The notes under the pieces were generated by a model, which did no database searches, was not told the origin of the DNA, and saw only the letters and a program-made list of their open reading frames with translations. Positions 45,519 to 56,846 of a stretch of 64,000 bases of DNA are shown here, piece after piece (the stretch's first letter is position 1; each line of letters starts with the position of its first letter). Both the position numbers and the translations under genes were made by a program. The DNA is from Caenorhabditis remanei (Eukaryota; Nematoda; Chromadorea; Rhabditida; Rhabditidae), in assembly GCF_010183535.1 (NCBI RefSeq), contig NC_071328.1:15624001-15688000 (forward strand). Reading direction: 5' to 3'.

Positions 45519-45915
45519 GGCTCCGCGACAATTCACAACTGCGACATTTCGCAACTGCGACATTCTGCAACTCACGTAGGTTTCGCAACTACGACACTTC
45601 GCAACTGCGACATTTCGCAACTAGTCATTTCGCAACTGCGACATTCCGCAACTCACGTAGGTTTCGCAACTACGACGTTTCGCAACTACGACGTTTCGCA
45701 ACAACGACGTTTCGCAACCACTGGGCATTTGCATATTTGGGTCAGCTAAAAATGTTGAGTGTACCAAAGAGCTTGAGAACATATTTGAAAATAATTAAAC
45801 AGAAGAAAAGTTATCTGACCCATTTTAAGACAAAACTAGGTTAAACTATTGCAAGTTTAATGGTTGCGAAACGTCGCAGTTGCGAAATGTCGCAGTTGCG
45901 AATTGTCGCGGAGCC
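45519..45915. mobile_element. Foldback element with TTCGCAACTGCGACA arrays, copy 2
   Basis: Same ends as 28389-28896 (GGCTCCGCGACAATTC). A perfect 8-bp direct repeat ATATATTT lies at 45511-45518 and 45916-45923. The central TGGGTCAGCTAAAAATG stretch is inverted relative to copy 1. Confidence 0.88.
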
Positions 45916-46172
45916 ATATATTTCTATCTCTCATCTTCGTCTAGTTTCTTTAGGCTCTGACCGTTACTTGAATAGTGTTGTCTAGCCGTCTGACCGTCTT
46001 TCATCTCTCATCTGTGTCCTTTTTCTTCTGTTCCAGTTCTATAAATGCCCCGCAGTCATTTCAGACAGTACAGACTTTAGACAGACTTTAGGCGCGTCAG
46101 ATTATGGAATTACGTGAACTTTCAGAAAAAATATTTGAATTTTCATAGATTTTGTTGCAATCTACGTGGAAA

Positions 46173-46210
46173 AGGTCAAAGGTCATCTTGATAAAAATCG
46201 ATTATAAAAA
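46173..46210 (+). promoter_or_regulatory. Promoter of CAP-like gene 1: DR1 site, GATA site, TATA box
   Basis: AGGTCAAAGGTCA at 46173-46185 is a perfect direct repeat with 1-nt spacer, the HNF4-type nuclear-receptor site. TTGATAAA (GATA-type) and TATAAAA (46203) follow, about 70 nt before the ATG. The paralogue at 49729-49766 keeps the order but its first half-site is degraded. Confidence 0.6.
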
Positions 46211-46275
46211 AAGCTTGCCAACGCGAAACCAATCAGTTTGAGTTTCAAAAATACTCCTCTCTACCTCAAGAAGAT

Positions 46276-49200
46276 ATGTTATACTCAATTGTTACACTGA
46301 GTATATTGATGGTGATGATCGGACCTGTCGCCAGTGGCCAGACCGCCGGAGCCATCATTCGTCCGGATGGAATGGATGAGGAGCAACTGAAATTTATTTC
46401 CGACGTGAATCAATTGAGACAGAAGTTTGCCGAGAAGTGGAAGATTCAAAATATGCAGATGTTGGTGAGTAATTCTGTAAATATAGGAACCTTTGAAGAT
46501 GCCTGCGGCGCTAGAATCTTCTGGGGTGCCTGCGGCGCTAGAATCGTCTGGGGAGCCTGCGGAGCTAGAATCGGCTGGGGTTGGTTGCTTTTAGTCTGGC
46601 GCGCCTTCGGCGCACGCTCAGACACACTGTAAATCCTAATTTTGAAGTGCTATATCTCAAAAGTGGGCGGGGCTATCAAAAAACTGTCAACTACAAAAAT
46701 AAAGCTCTTAAATTCAACTACATTTTTGTGATTGACAACTTTTTCATAGCTCCGCCCACTTTTGAGATATGAGGCTTTAAAAATAGCTGGTTCAACCCTC
46801 TTCTCCCTTCCCCCGCTATCAAAACCATTTTTGCGCCGCAGGCACCCCAAGCTGTCATCGATGAACATTCTAGAGCCGCAGGCATAACAGGACACTTTTG
46901 GGCCAAAGGCCCGCCAGCTTATGGATTCTAGCGCCGCAGACATAGTTAAAGGCGTAAATTTCAAAATTTTGAGGAGCTATCGAAAAGTTGTTAACTACAA
47001 AACTGAAAATCTGGAATGGAACTACATTTTTCTAGTTGACACCTTTTTCACAGCTCCGCCCACTTTTTAGTAATACGCCTTTTAAGATGCCTGCGACGCT
47101 ATAATGAACTGGCGCACCTTCGTCGCTAATATCTTTGGCAAATAATGCGGGATGTGTCTGGAATAGTCACATTTTAGGTGAACTGTTTTATTTCAGATAT
47201 GGAGCAAAGAACTGCAGAATTCAATCAAAGAACCAAAGCATCCCTGGAATCTTACACATTATAGCACACGAAACTGGCGACTCATGAATTTGAAGGATTA
47301 TAAAGCAACGTTTAAGGAAAGCAAAGGAAAATGGAATGAATTCACTGAAGACGATGTGATGAAAATAGGAGATTCAACAAAATCAAATGTCTACCATCAC
47401 GAATTAGAACTTTTTAATCCGAATCAAAGTGCAATTGGATGTGCCAGACACAATCTAAAACATGATCTCAATGTGACTTGTTTAATCGGATTCAAGTTAG
47501 TTTTTTTCAAAAAATAAATGTTTGTCTTATGGAATATTTCAGTGGGCCCCTAGCCGCAGCACCAAGATACCAATCTGACCAGAAATGCACGTCGCCACTC
47601 AAAGAAGTCGATGGATTGTGCACATCTGGTTTTGGTTCTAATAATGTTTTTAAGGATTCTAGTGAATTGATGTTTATAAGTGTGTTGAATGAGAAGAGAC
47701 GAGAGATGGCAAAACGAGACAATATTTCTAACATGTATGAGTTGGTGAGTAAGGGGTCTCCGGTTTTGAAATGTTTCCTATGTGTATATATTTCAGAACT
47801 GGTATCCAAATTACAAAACAAAAGCAGAAAAATTTATCAAAGATCTCAAAATTGACACACAATCTGTGCCCTTTCGAATCGCGGTATTCCAAACCTACTC
47901 GAACGGATTAGAATACTGCTATCAAAACTGCAAAAACCAGACATTCGAAACTTATTATGGCCCGAAAGAGGAGCTCACGATAGGACAAGAACCGTTCCAT
48001 CCATTACAAACTAGAATCGCGTGCGCCAAGAATTCGAAGAAAGGCAACATTATGTGTTTGTTGGGTGAGAAGTGAGTATCTTTAGCTAAGGAGTGTGTAG
48101 ATGAAGGCTAGAGCTACATTTTTCTAGTTGATAACTTTTTGATAGCTCCGCCCACTTTTGAGATATGCGCCTTTAAAGGTGTCTATTAGAGTTCCTAGTC
48201 ATTAGTTAGTCATTTTTCGTCACGCGATTAATGACGTAAAATGATAATCAAAATATCATAATTTAAAAAACGCAGTGTAATTTGACTATCGGAAATGAAA
48301 AAACAACTATCGAAACGACGTAAATGATTAATTCCGATAAAAAACAATTATTAAAACGACGTAAATGACTGAGAAAATGAGTTTTCATTTTAAAATTTTT
48401 CTAACATTCTTCCTTTTCTGCTCTGAATACTCACGTTTCGGCTATTTACGTTTGTACTATTTCGACTATATTTAAAAAGTTTTGACGAAATAGCTGAATC
48501 GACTATCGTTTTCGTCATTTCCAAAATGATTATGACTATATCGATAATCATTTCCTTTCGACTAGTTGACGTGAATAGTATAAATGACTATCAGTTTAAA
48601 CTGATTTCTTCATTTATTTACACTGACTAGGAACGCTAGTGTCTATCTTTGAGCGTAAGTTGGAGAAAATGCATAACTTCCAAGACGCATATCTTAAAAA
48701 TGGGCGGAGCTATTAGAAAGTTGTCAACTACCAAAACTGTAGCGACATCCATAAACGATATTTTCAGCCCATATTATGCAAAGTTCGTTCATGGTTTCCC
48801 TGGCTCCAAATGTAACAAGAGATACGAGAACAAGGATGGGTTGTGCTGCAAAAAGGAGGATCCCCCAGCGGCATTGCCAACTCCTCCAACGGCACCATCA
48901 ACAGAGTTAGTACATTCTTTTCCTGTTTTGAGTTTCCTACTCTCGTTTTTTTTTGCAGAGTCACAGTCGAGCCCGTCCAGCAATCACCACCCACAACCAC
49001 TCAACCACCACCTAAAGATTCAGATGACGGTACCTGCCCGAACACCCCTCCAGGACCTTCTCAAACAAGATTCACAACTGAGAAAGTGACACCCGAACCG
49101 CCGCCAACACATCCACCAGAGCTCGCCGATTATGAGGAGATTGATGGTGATGAGTATGATGAAGACTTTCCGACTGGTAGCCCTCCGTCGCAGAATGTTT

Positions 49201-49289
49201 ACTGGTACAATGAAAATGATAGTAGATGGGGTGGTGGAGGATTAGGAAGATGGATTCTACTTTTGTGTCTTTTTGTGTTTCTTGTCTGA
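46276..49289 (+). CDS. Degenerate double-CAP (SCP/TAPS-like) GPI-anchored protein 1
   Basis: Predicted secreted or surface protein of 477 residues. Exons: 46276-46464, 47197-47495, 47543-47744, 47797-48071, 48768-48905 and 48959-49289, all in phase. Signal peptide: residues 1-21. Domain 1 (~34-205) begins FISDVNQLRQKFAEKW, and its IGCAR..VTCLIG..GLC pattern matches the core of nematode CAP domains. Domain 2 (~207-355) repeats it: VLNEKRREMAKR, IACAKN..GNIMCLLG, GLC. The CAP1 HFTQVVW signature is not recognisable, so function may differ. The tail is Pro/Thr-rich and acidic (DYEEIDGDEYDEDF), then GGGG and a 15-residue hydrophobic end, as for a GPI anchor. TGA is followed by AATAAA. A tandem paralogue lies downstream. 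Confidence 0.75.
48187..48638. mobile_element. hAT-like MITE with exact 8-bp duplication
   Basis: Terminal inverted repeats TAG(A/C)GTTCCTAGTCA; body 452 bp of CGACTATTTCG-type sequence. The direct repeat GTGTCTAT is at 48179-48186 and 48639-48646. It sits between exons 4 and 5 of CAP-like gene 1; the paralogous intron of gene 2 lacks it. Confidence 0.85.
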
Positions 49290-49728
49290 ATAAATTATGG
49301 TTTCTTTAAACTTGGATCTCCTAAAAACGACTCGCTACCCTTCAAACTGAGTTTTTGTGTCTGAAAACACGTCAACGTCACCCCAGTCACAAAAATTTCT
49401 GATCTCCCGGATTCCATGCACTCTCTTATCCTGCTGGCTTCTGAAAAAGTGTCCAGGGCGCGCAGCGATGCCACACTGCTGAAAAACGCGCTAACGACAC
49501 GCCAGGCAATCCATAAGTTTGGCTACCAGAACTTCGCCTCTGAGATTTCATCTTCTCTCCTCTCTCCTCTATACACTGTGCGCCGAAGGCGCCCCAGACA
49601 GTGTCAGATAATCATTCTAGCTTCGCATACATGTCACTACACTTTAGGCGCGTCAGATCGTGGAAATGCGTGAATTTTCAGAAAAAAGATTTGAATTTTT
49701 ATCGATTTCGATGTGATCTACGTGGAAA

Positions 49729-49766
49729 AGGGTAAAGGTCATCTTGATAAAAATCGATTATAAAAG
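49729..49766 (+). promoter_or_regulatory. Promoter of CAP-like gene 2
   Basis: GGGTAAAGGTCATCTTGATA then TATAAAAG at 49759. One intact AAGGTCA half-site, a GATA site and a TATA box, in the same positions as upstream of gene 1. Confidence 0.55.
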
Positions 49767-49831
49767 AAGCTTGCCAACGGGAAATCAATCAGTTTGAGTT
49801 TCAAATATTCTCGTCTCTACCTCAACAAGAT

Positions 49832-52800
49832 ATGTTATACTCAATCGTAACAATATTGATTGTGATGATGGGGCGAATCAACATCGCCGGAGCCATAATT
49901 CCACCAAATGGAATGGATGAGGAGCAACTGGAATTTATTGATAAAGTGAATCAATTAAGACAGACGTTCGCTGTAAAGTTTAAGATTCAGAATATGCAGA
50001 TGTTGGTGAGTAAGATGCCTGCGGCGCTAGAATCCATGATCTGGCGCGCCTTCGGCGCAAACATGTCTGCGACGCCAGCATGATTATCTACAACTGTCTG
50101 GGGTGCTTGCGGCGCTAGAATGATTATTTAGAATTGGCTGGGGCGTATGAGCCACAAACAAATGTATCAAAATATTAAACGGGTGTGCCTGCCGCGCTAG
50201 AATGCTTATAGTCAGGAGCGCCTTCGGCGCACACGCAAAGAGACAGTATTTTCAAATTTGAAGCGTTATATCTCAAAAGTGGGAGGAGCTATCAACAATC
50301 TGTCTGTTACAAAAATGTTCTTCGTAACATTTTACACATTTTTACAGTTGACAGCTTTTTGATAGCTCCGCCCATTTTTGAGATTTGCGCCTTTAACTAT
50401 GCCTGCGGCGCTAGAATCCATGAGGTGGGGAGCATAAAGTGTCGTGACATGTCTGCGACGCTAGAATGCGTACATATATATATATATATATATAGAACAG
50501 GCTGGGGCGCTTTCGGCGCAAATGGATGTGTCGAAATAATGATTCTCAGTCAGTGTGTCTTGGTCACTGTAATTTTGTGCGCCTTAAAGAAACTATTTTT
50601 ATAAATACAATAACCAAACATGCTGGCGGCGTTAGTAATTCTTTTTTATTACAGATTTGGAGCAAAGAACTGCAAAATGCAATCAACGAATCAATGCATC
50701 ACGGCAACCTTGCACATTTTAGTGTTCGAAAATGGCGACTTGTGGAGTTGGATGATTATAAACAAACGAATGACATGAAAGAAAAATTGACATTTGACTT
50801 TGTAGAATACTCGGTGAAGTATATAGAAAATTTTACCTTATCAGATGTCTACCATGGCGAATTAGAACTTTACAATTCGCATCAGAATGAAATTGGATGT
50901 GCTAGATTCAAGTCGGGATATAGGTCCAGAGTGACTTGCTTAATAGGACCCAAGTTAGTTTTTTTTCAAATAAATGTTTTTTTAATGAAATATTTCAGTG
51001 GGCCCCTAGCCCCAGCACCAAGATACCAGTCTGACCAGAAATGCACGTCACCACTCAAATTTGACGAAGTCAACGGACTGTGCACACCGCCTGATTTGTT
51101 TGCTGATTCCAGAGAATTGATGTTTATAGGTGTGTTGAATGAGAAGAGACGACAGTATGCAAAAGACCTAAATATTGCTAATCTGCATGAATTGGTAAGT
51201 AGACGGTATCTTGGTTACGAAATGTCACCTAAGCGCATGTATTCCAGACCTGGAGCAAAAATCTAAAAACAACAGCAGCAATTCTGAATTTTGATTCCAT
51301 ACTTCCCTCAAACCGGGCCTATCGAATCATTGCATTCAAGAAATACTCGAACGGATTAGAATATTGCGATCAAAACTGCCCAACCCTGAAGTTCCCAACT
51401 GACGGAAACCAAGAAGAGACGTTCTATATGGGATTCGAGCAGTACCATCCAAAACAGACTGAAATTGCGTGTGTCAACAAGAAGGATGGGAACAATGGCA
51501 ACAATATTATGTGTTTATTGGGTCCGAAGTGAGTTTTTTTGCTAGGAGTTGTGTAGATAAAAACTAAAGCTTCATTTTTGTAGTTGACAACTTTTTGATA
51601 GCTCCGCCCACTTTTGAGATATGCGCCTTTGAAGGTAGCCGTCTTTCAGCGTAAGACGATTCTAGCGCCGCAGGCATGCCAGACGTTTCTTGCGCCGCAG
51701 GCACCCCAGACGATTCTAGCGCCGCAGGTACCCCAGACGATTCTAGCGCCGCAGGTACCCCAGACGATTCTAGCGCCGCAGGCACCCCTGACGATTCTTG
51801 CGCCGCAGGCACCCCAGCCGATTCTAGCGCCGCAGGTACCCCAGACGATTCTAGCGCCGCAGGTACCCCAGACGATTCTAGCGCCGCAGGCACCCCTGAC
51901 GATTCTTGCGCCGCAGGCACCCCAGCCGATTCTAGCGCAGTAGGCGCCCCAGACGATTCTAGCGCCGCAGGCACCCCTGACGATTCTTGCGCCGCAGGCA
52001 CCCCAGACGATTCTAGCGCCGCAGGCACCCCAGACGATTCTATATAACGATTCTAGCGCCACAGGCATACCGGAACAGTTTTGCGCCGAAGGTGCGCCAG
52101 GCTCTAGCGCTGCTGGCACATTTAAAGGCGCATATCTCAAAAGTGGGTGGAGCTATCAAAAAACTGTCAACTACAAAAATGTTGAGTTTGGCTTGGCCTA
52201 TCTAATTATTACAAATTCTTAATCACAAAACGGACGTCTAGCTAGATAACGGTGTTTTCAGGGCAGACTTCAGAGTAGGACAGGCAGAGTTCATAACCGG
52301 TGTCCCTGGCTCCAACTGTACTATGGGATATGAGAACAAGAATGCGCTGTGCTCAAAGAGCAAATTGGATGCTCAAGCGACAGTGGAGGCTTCACCAACA
52401 TCGCCACCCAAAGAGTTTGTACAATTCCTCTTCCTGTTTTAAACATCCCAGTCTCATTTTCAGAACCACACCCAAGCTCGTCCAGCAACCACCACCACCT
52501 CCACCGACATCGGCACCATCAACAGAGTTAGTACAATTTTTTCTGTTTTCAGTATCCTGTTCTTATTTTTGCAGAGTCACAGTCGAACCCGCTCAGCCAC
52601 CACCACCCACAACCACTCAACCACCACCTAAAGATTCAGATGACGGTACCTGCCCGAACACCCCTCCAGGACCTTCTCAAACAAGATTCACAACTGAGAA
52701 AGTGACACCCGAACCGCCGCCAACACATCCACCAGAGCTCGCCGATTATGAGGAGATTGATGGCGATGAGTATGATGAAGACTTTCCGACTGGTAGCCCT

Positions 52801-52896
52801 CCGTCGCAGAATGTTTACTGGTATAATGATAGTAGATGTGGTGGTGGTGGATTAGTTCTACTTTTGAGTCTTTTTGTGTTTTTCGTTTTTGTCTGA
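49832..52896 (+). CDS. Degenerate double-CAP (SCP/TAPS-like) GPI-anchored protein 2
   Basis: Tandem paralogue of the gene at 46276; 495 residues. Exons: 49832-50005, 50655-50953, 50999-51194, 51248-51528, 52262-52414, 52464-52526 and 52575-52896, phases consistent. Signal peptide MLYSIVTILIVMMGR.., then two CAP-like repeats ending in ..GLC and ..ALC, a Pro/Thr-rich linker with one more exon than gene 1, and an almost identical C-terminal exon (TCPNTPPGPSQTRFTTEKV). The GPI-type end has a shorter Gly run. The near-identity of the last exon against diverged domains suggests gene conversion or selection on the tail. The intron after 51528 contains a 27-bp minisatellite. Confidence 0.75.
50473..50495. 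repeat. (TA)n microsatellite
   Basis: An uninterrupted TA run of about 11 units inside intron 1 of CAP-like gene 2. Confidence 0.9.
51655..52060. repeat. 27-bp minisatellite, array 1 (~14 units, inverted)
   Basis: Units of GATTCTAGCGCCGCAGGCAC plus CCCAGAC, 27 bp, with unit variants (TCTAGCG/TCTTGCG; GGTAC/GGCAC). Because 27 is a multiple of three and units lack stops, several frames on both strands stay open; these are not genes. Located in an intron of CAP-like gene 2. Confidence 0.9.
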
Positions 52897-53299
52897 ATGA
52901 ATTTTGATTTTTTGGCATTTGATAAGTTTTTGTTGTCTAGGAATGGCTGTGGCGCTAGAATTTTCTGGGGCGCCTTCGGCGCAAAAAATGAAAGTGAGCT
53001 GAGCTATCAAAAAGTTGTCAATTACAAAAATATAGACCGTAACCTGATCTTTAACTTATAGTTGTCTATTTTTGTGAGCTCCGTGTGCTCGATTGTATAC
53101 TTCTTCTCCTGCTCCCAATCAGATGATATATTTTATCTTCGATAAATATTATTCCCACAGCCAGTTTTTAGCACACTCCGCCCACTTTTCTTTACTCAGA
53201 CAAAATACAGTGACCAAGTATTCATGTTGCTGGATTAATCATTCTAACCCGATCCTCACAAGAAAGACGCTGTAAAGGCTTAAAAATGCGTCATCGACG

Positions 53300-53975
53300 C
53301 GCCTAGAATCGTCTGGTGTGCCTGCGGCGCTAGAATAGTCAGGGGTGCCTGCGGCGCTTAAATCGGCTGGGGTGCCTGCGGCGCTTAAATCGGCTGGGTG
53401 CCTGCGGCGCTAGAATCGTCTGAGGTGACTGCGGCGCTTAAATCGGCTGGGGTGCCTGCGGCGCTTAAATCGGCTGGGTGCCTGCGGCGCTAGAATCGTC
53501 TGAGGTGACTGCGGCGCTTAAATCGGCTGGGGTGCCTGCGGCGCTTAAATCGGCTGGGGTGCCTGCGGCGCTAGAATCGTCTGGGGTGCCTGCGGCGCTA
53601 GAATCGTCTGGGGTGTCTGCGGCGCTAGAATCGTCAGGGGTGCCTGCGGCGCTAGAATCGTCAGGGGTGCCTGCGGCGCTAGAATCGTCAGGGTGCCTGC
53701 GGCGCTAGAATCGTCTGAGGTGCCTGCGGAGCTAGAATCGTCTGGGGTGCCCACGGCGCTAGAATCGTCAGGGGTGCCTGCGGCGCTTAAATCGGCTGGG
53801 GTTCCTGCGGCGCTAGAATCGTCTGGGGTGTCTGCGGCGCTTAAATCGTCAGGGGTGCCTGCGGCGCTATAATCGTCTGGGGTGCCTGCGGCGCTAGAAT
53901 CGTCTGGGGTGCCTGCGGCGCTAGAATCGTCAGGGGTGCCAGCGGCGTTAGAATCGTCTAGTAGGCCTGCGGTCG
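53300..53975. repeat. 27-bp minisatellite, array 2 (~25 units)
   Basis: Units beginning GGTGCCTGCGGCGCTAGAAT, alternating with a variant GGCGCTTAAATCGGCTGGG. An internal higher-order duplication of about 108 bp is visible (53370-53475 against 53478-53580). Between CAP-like gene 2 and the pseudoprotease gene. Confidence 0.9.
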
Positions 53976-54170
53976 TAAGCCTTCTCCTCGTTGCTCCTGC
54001 CTCTTGTACGCGCCGAAGGCGCGCCAGTCAAAAAACCTGAGGTAATAATATATTCACATTTCGAGGTTTAGAACACAACGTCAACGGCACGCCAGCATTT
54101 TGAAATTTCAAAAATACTCTACTTTCCGTGACCTCTCCCCCATTTTTTTTGCAATTTTTCTATATTTTGC

Positions 54171-54211
54171 CACGTGTCGCCCCTGCCCTCCACATCATCA
54201 AGATCTTATCT
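54171..54211 (+). promoter_or_regulatory. CACGTG and GATA promoter module of gene 54275
   Basis: CACGTG at 54171-54176, a CCCTCCACATCA stretch, and AGATCTTATCT at 54201-54211 (GATA-type). GTGACCTCTCCC lies about 40 nt upstream. The same arrangement precedes the genes at 63249 (minus) and 63568. Confidence 0.6.
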
Positions 54212-54274
54212 TTCAAAATTCTCTCATCAATATTCCAAAAGATTCCCCCCAATCAGTACGAATATATATCGAAT

Positions 54275-56433
54275 ATGAAATTTCAATCGATAATTCATTA
54301 TCTCATATTGATCGTTGTCGTTAGGAATGGAGATGCTCCGCAACAAATGACTGGAAAATTGTCAAAGGAGAAGAACGACCAGAGGCTGGCGACTTGTGGA
54401 AAAGAGGTTCTTGGTAAGATGGCTAAAATTTCGATTCTTCAAGTAATTGTTTCGTTGTTTCAGCTCGTTCGTCTGCACAAGTACCACATGAACCGTCATG
54501 GTTGTTGTGGGCGATGACTAAGAATCCCCATAAAGACTCTTCTGATACCGGAGTCTCACTGGCTACCTTCATTTCGTGTCGCCACGTTTTAACGTCTTCA
54601 CAAGTGGTCCTCTATGATAATAAGACGTGACGATGGAATTCGCAGCCTGTCACGGATAACTGTGATAAAGAAAAAAAGTATTTTAAAAAAATTTAATTAA
54701 AATAAATTTCAGACCCCATTTTCAGACACATCCCGGTACCCGATGAGGTTCTCGCCCAGATATCGTTATACTATGTGGATTGTCTACGTAAGAATCCACC
54801 AAACTGCGAGCCTCTTCGATTTCAATTAAAACAGGCGTATATTTTGAATTACTGTAGAATAAATAAAGGCGACTGGGCCTTGGGACAAGCATTAATGGTT
54901 GTGGATATTGGAATGGACTTCAAGATGAGTCCGCCGTGTTTGGAGGATGGTGAGTAGAATGGTTGTGTAGATGAAACCTAGGGCGACATTTTTGTAGTTG
55001 ACACTTTTTTCATAGCTACGCCCACTTAATAAAAAAGATAATTTGAGATTCCTTCGGTGATAGAATCCATGAGCTGGCGCGCCTCCGGTGCAAAGGCGTC
55101 CTGGTGTGCCGGCGGCGCTAGAATGGTTTTTTTTAACTGTCTGAGGTGTCTACGGCGCTAGAACCGTCTGGGGTGCCTGCGGCGCTTGAATCGTCTGAGG
55201 TACCTGCGGCGCTAGAATCGGCGCCAAAAATTAGAGAAAAATTCCCAAAACGTAGTAAAATCTCAAAAGTGGGCGGAGCTTGTAAGAAAGTGTTAACTAT
55301 GAAAGAGTAGATTAAACATAGTGCTACATTTCTGTAGTTGACATATTTTAATTAGCTCCGCCCATTTTTGAGATGTGTGCCTTTAAAGTAGAAATTTGAA
55401 AAATTGAAGGAAAACTGCCTAGTGTCGCCATTTTTCTTGCTAAAACATGATTTTCACATGGCAATACTGCAAAAATATAATATTCAACACCGAAAAATTT
55501 TTCAAACTACTTTTTTCCAGCCAAAAACCTCAATTTTCGCTCAAATATAGGTTTGGCCCAGGGGGTCTTGGTCAAGGTGCACCACAATGAAGGAAAACTG
55601 CCAAAACACTTCAAAGGCGCATATCTCAAAAGTGGGAGGAGCTATTAAAAAGTTGTCAACTGCAAAATTGTAGTCCTGGTTTTGATCTACACAACCAATA
55701 TAAAATCTTTACATTTTTTCAGAAACAACCGATGTTGTCAAAGGGAACAGAGAGATGAATGTATATACGCTCAAAGGTGGTGGTGTGATGTATAACAAAC
55801 TTCCGGTAGCTCAAAATTCATCAAATTTTTTAAAATAATAATTTTTTAAATTCACAGATCCTTGATAAGAAAGAGGACCTTATAGTTTTCGATCAATATA
55901 ACTCAATAGGAGATCGTGGAGGTCCCGTTATGAAGAGAGTCAATTCCAAAGAGACATTGATTGGGCTCAGCATGCAAAGCATAAATGAAAAGTTTTCAGT
56001 CGCGTGGAGAGTCAGTTTCTCGGACTGGGATTTGTGTGGTGTCGTGGGAGTGTGTAGTAGGGCGGAGCTTGGACCGGATCCCCCATTGCCACCATCTACT
56101 CCGACCACGGAGCTCATACCCAAAGAACAATTGACGACGCCTCTCAAGACTCCAGAAGCCCCGCCTCCTCCTCCGACATCTCCTCCAGAGCCATCTACAG
56201 AAGCCCCGCCCACTCGTGCAGCTCCGCCAGCTAGAAGACGGGAAGACGACGATACGGATGATGAGATGTATTTAAAGAGAAAGAAGGAGAAGGAAGAGGC
56301 GGCGATGTATGAAGATGAGGATACGGATATATTGATTAGTAAGGATGATTTAAATGATTGTGATGGTCGACGAGGAGGACTGCAGAGTATATTTTTGTGT
56401 CTTTTTGTGTTTTATTGGTTTTTGTGTGAATAA
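54275..56433 (+). pseudogene. Trypsin-like DUF316-type surface protein with in-frame TGA
   Basis: Exons 54275-54413, 54464-54677, 54726-54949, 55723-55805 and 55858-56433 join in phase for 412 codons, but codon 102 (54628-54630) is TGA where paralogous domains have Trp (TGG). Either a nonsense allele or a truncated product. Signal peptide at the N-terminus. Trypsin-fold landmarks: VLTSSQVV in place of LTAAHC (His to Gln) and GDRGGP in place of GDSGGP (Ser to Arg), so catalysis would be lost anyway. The tail is Pro/Thr-rich, then RRREDDDTDDEMYLKRKKEK and a hydrophobic C-terminus, GPI- or TM-like. TAA is followed by ATAAA-type sequence. Intron 3 carries four ~60-bp modules. Confidence 0.7.
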
Positions 56434-56846
56434 ATTATTATTTTTGGTGTTTTTTGTTATTTTTTAGCATGACTATGTACATTTGAGGGTTGTCCGGCTT
56501 CCATGTACTCTCTTATCATGTTCGCTTCTAAAAACGCGCTAACGACACGCCAGACAAATGTAAGTTATCTTCAAGGGTTTCTATCTCAAAAAAGGGCGGA
56601 GTTAGCAAAAAGTTTTCAACTGCAAAAATGTAGAACAAGTTATGGGCCACATTTTTGTAGTTGACAACTTTCAGATAGCTCCGCCAACTTTTGAGATATG
56701 CGCATTTAAACATCGCTGTTATTCATTGCATTTCCGGTTTTTTGTATAAATAAAAAATTTTAAAAAATTCTAAAACGTGACGACCACCGTTTTTATCCAT
56801 TCCCCTATAAGTACTTATTCCCCCATCCTTCCTCGTCATTCCCAAA

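Noticed and set aside
48764..49000. Minus-strand open frames opposite the tail exons of CAP-like gene 1
   Set aside because: Antisense shadows of Pro/Thr-rich coding sequence.
51564..52140. Open frames on both strands encoding GVPAALESS or AAGTPDDSS repeats (also 53478-53754 and 62428-62752)
   Set aside because: Artefacts of the 27-bp minisatellite, open in several frames on both strands, with no splice or promoter context.
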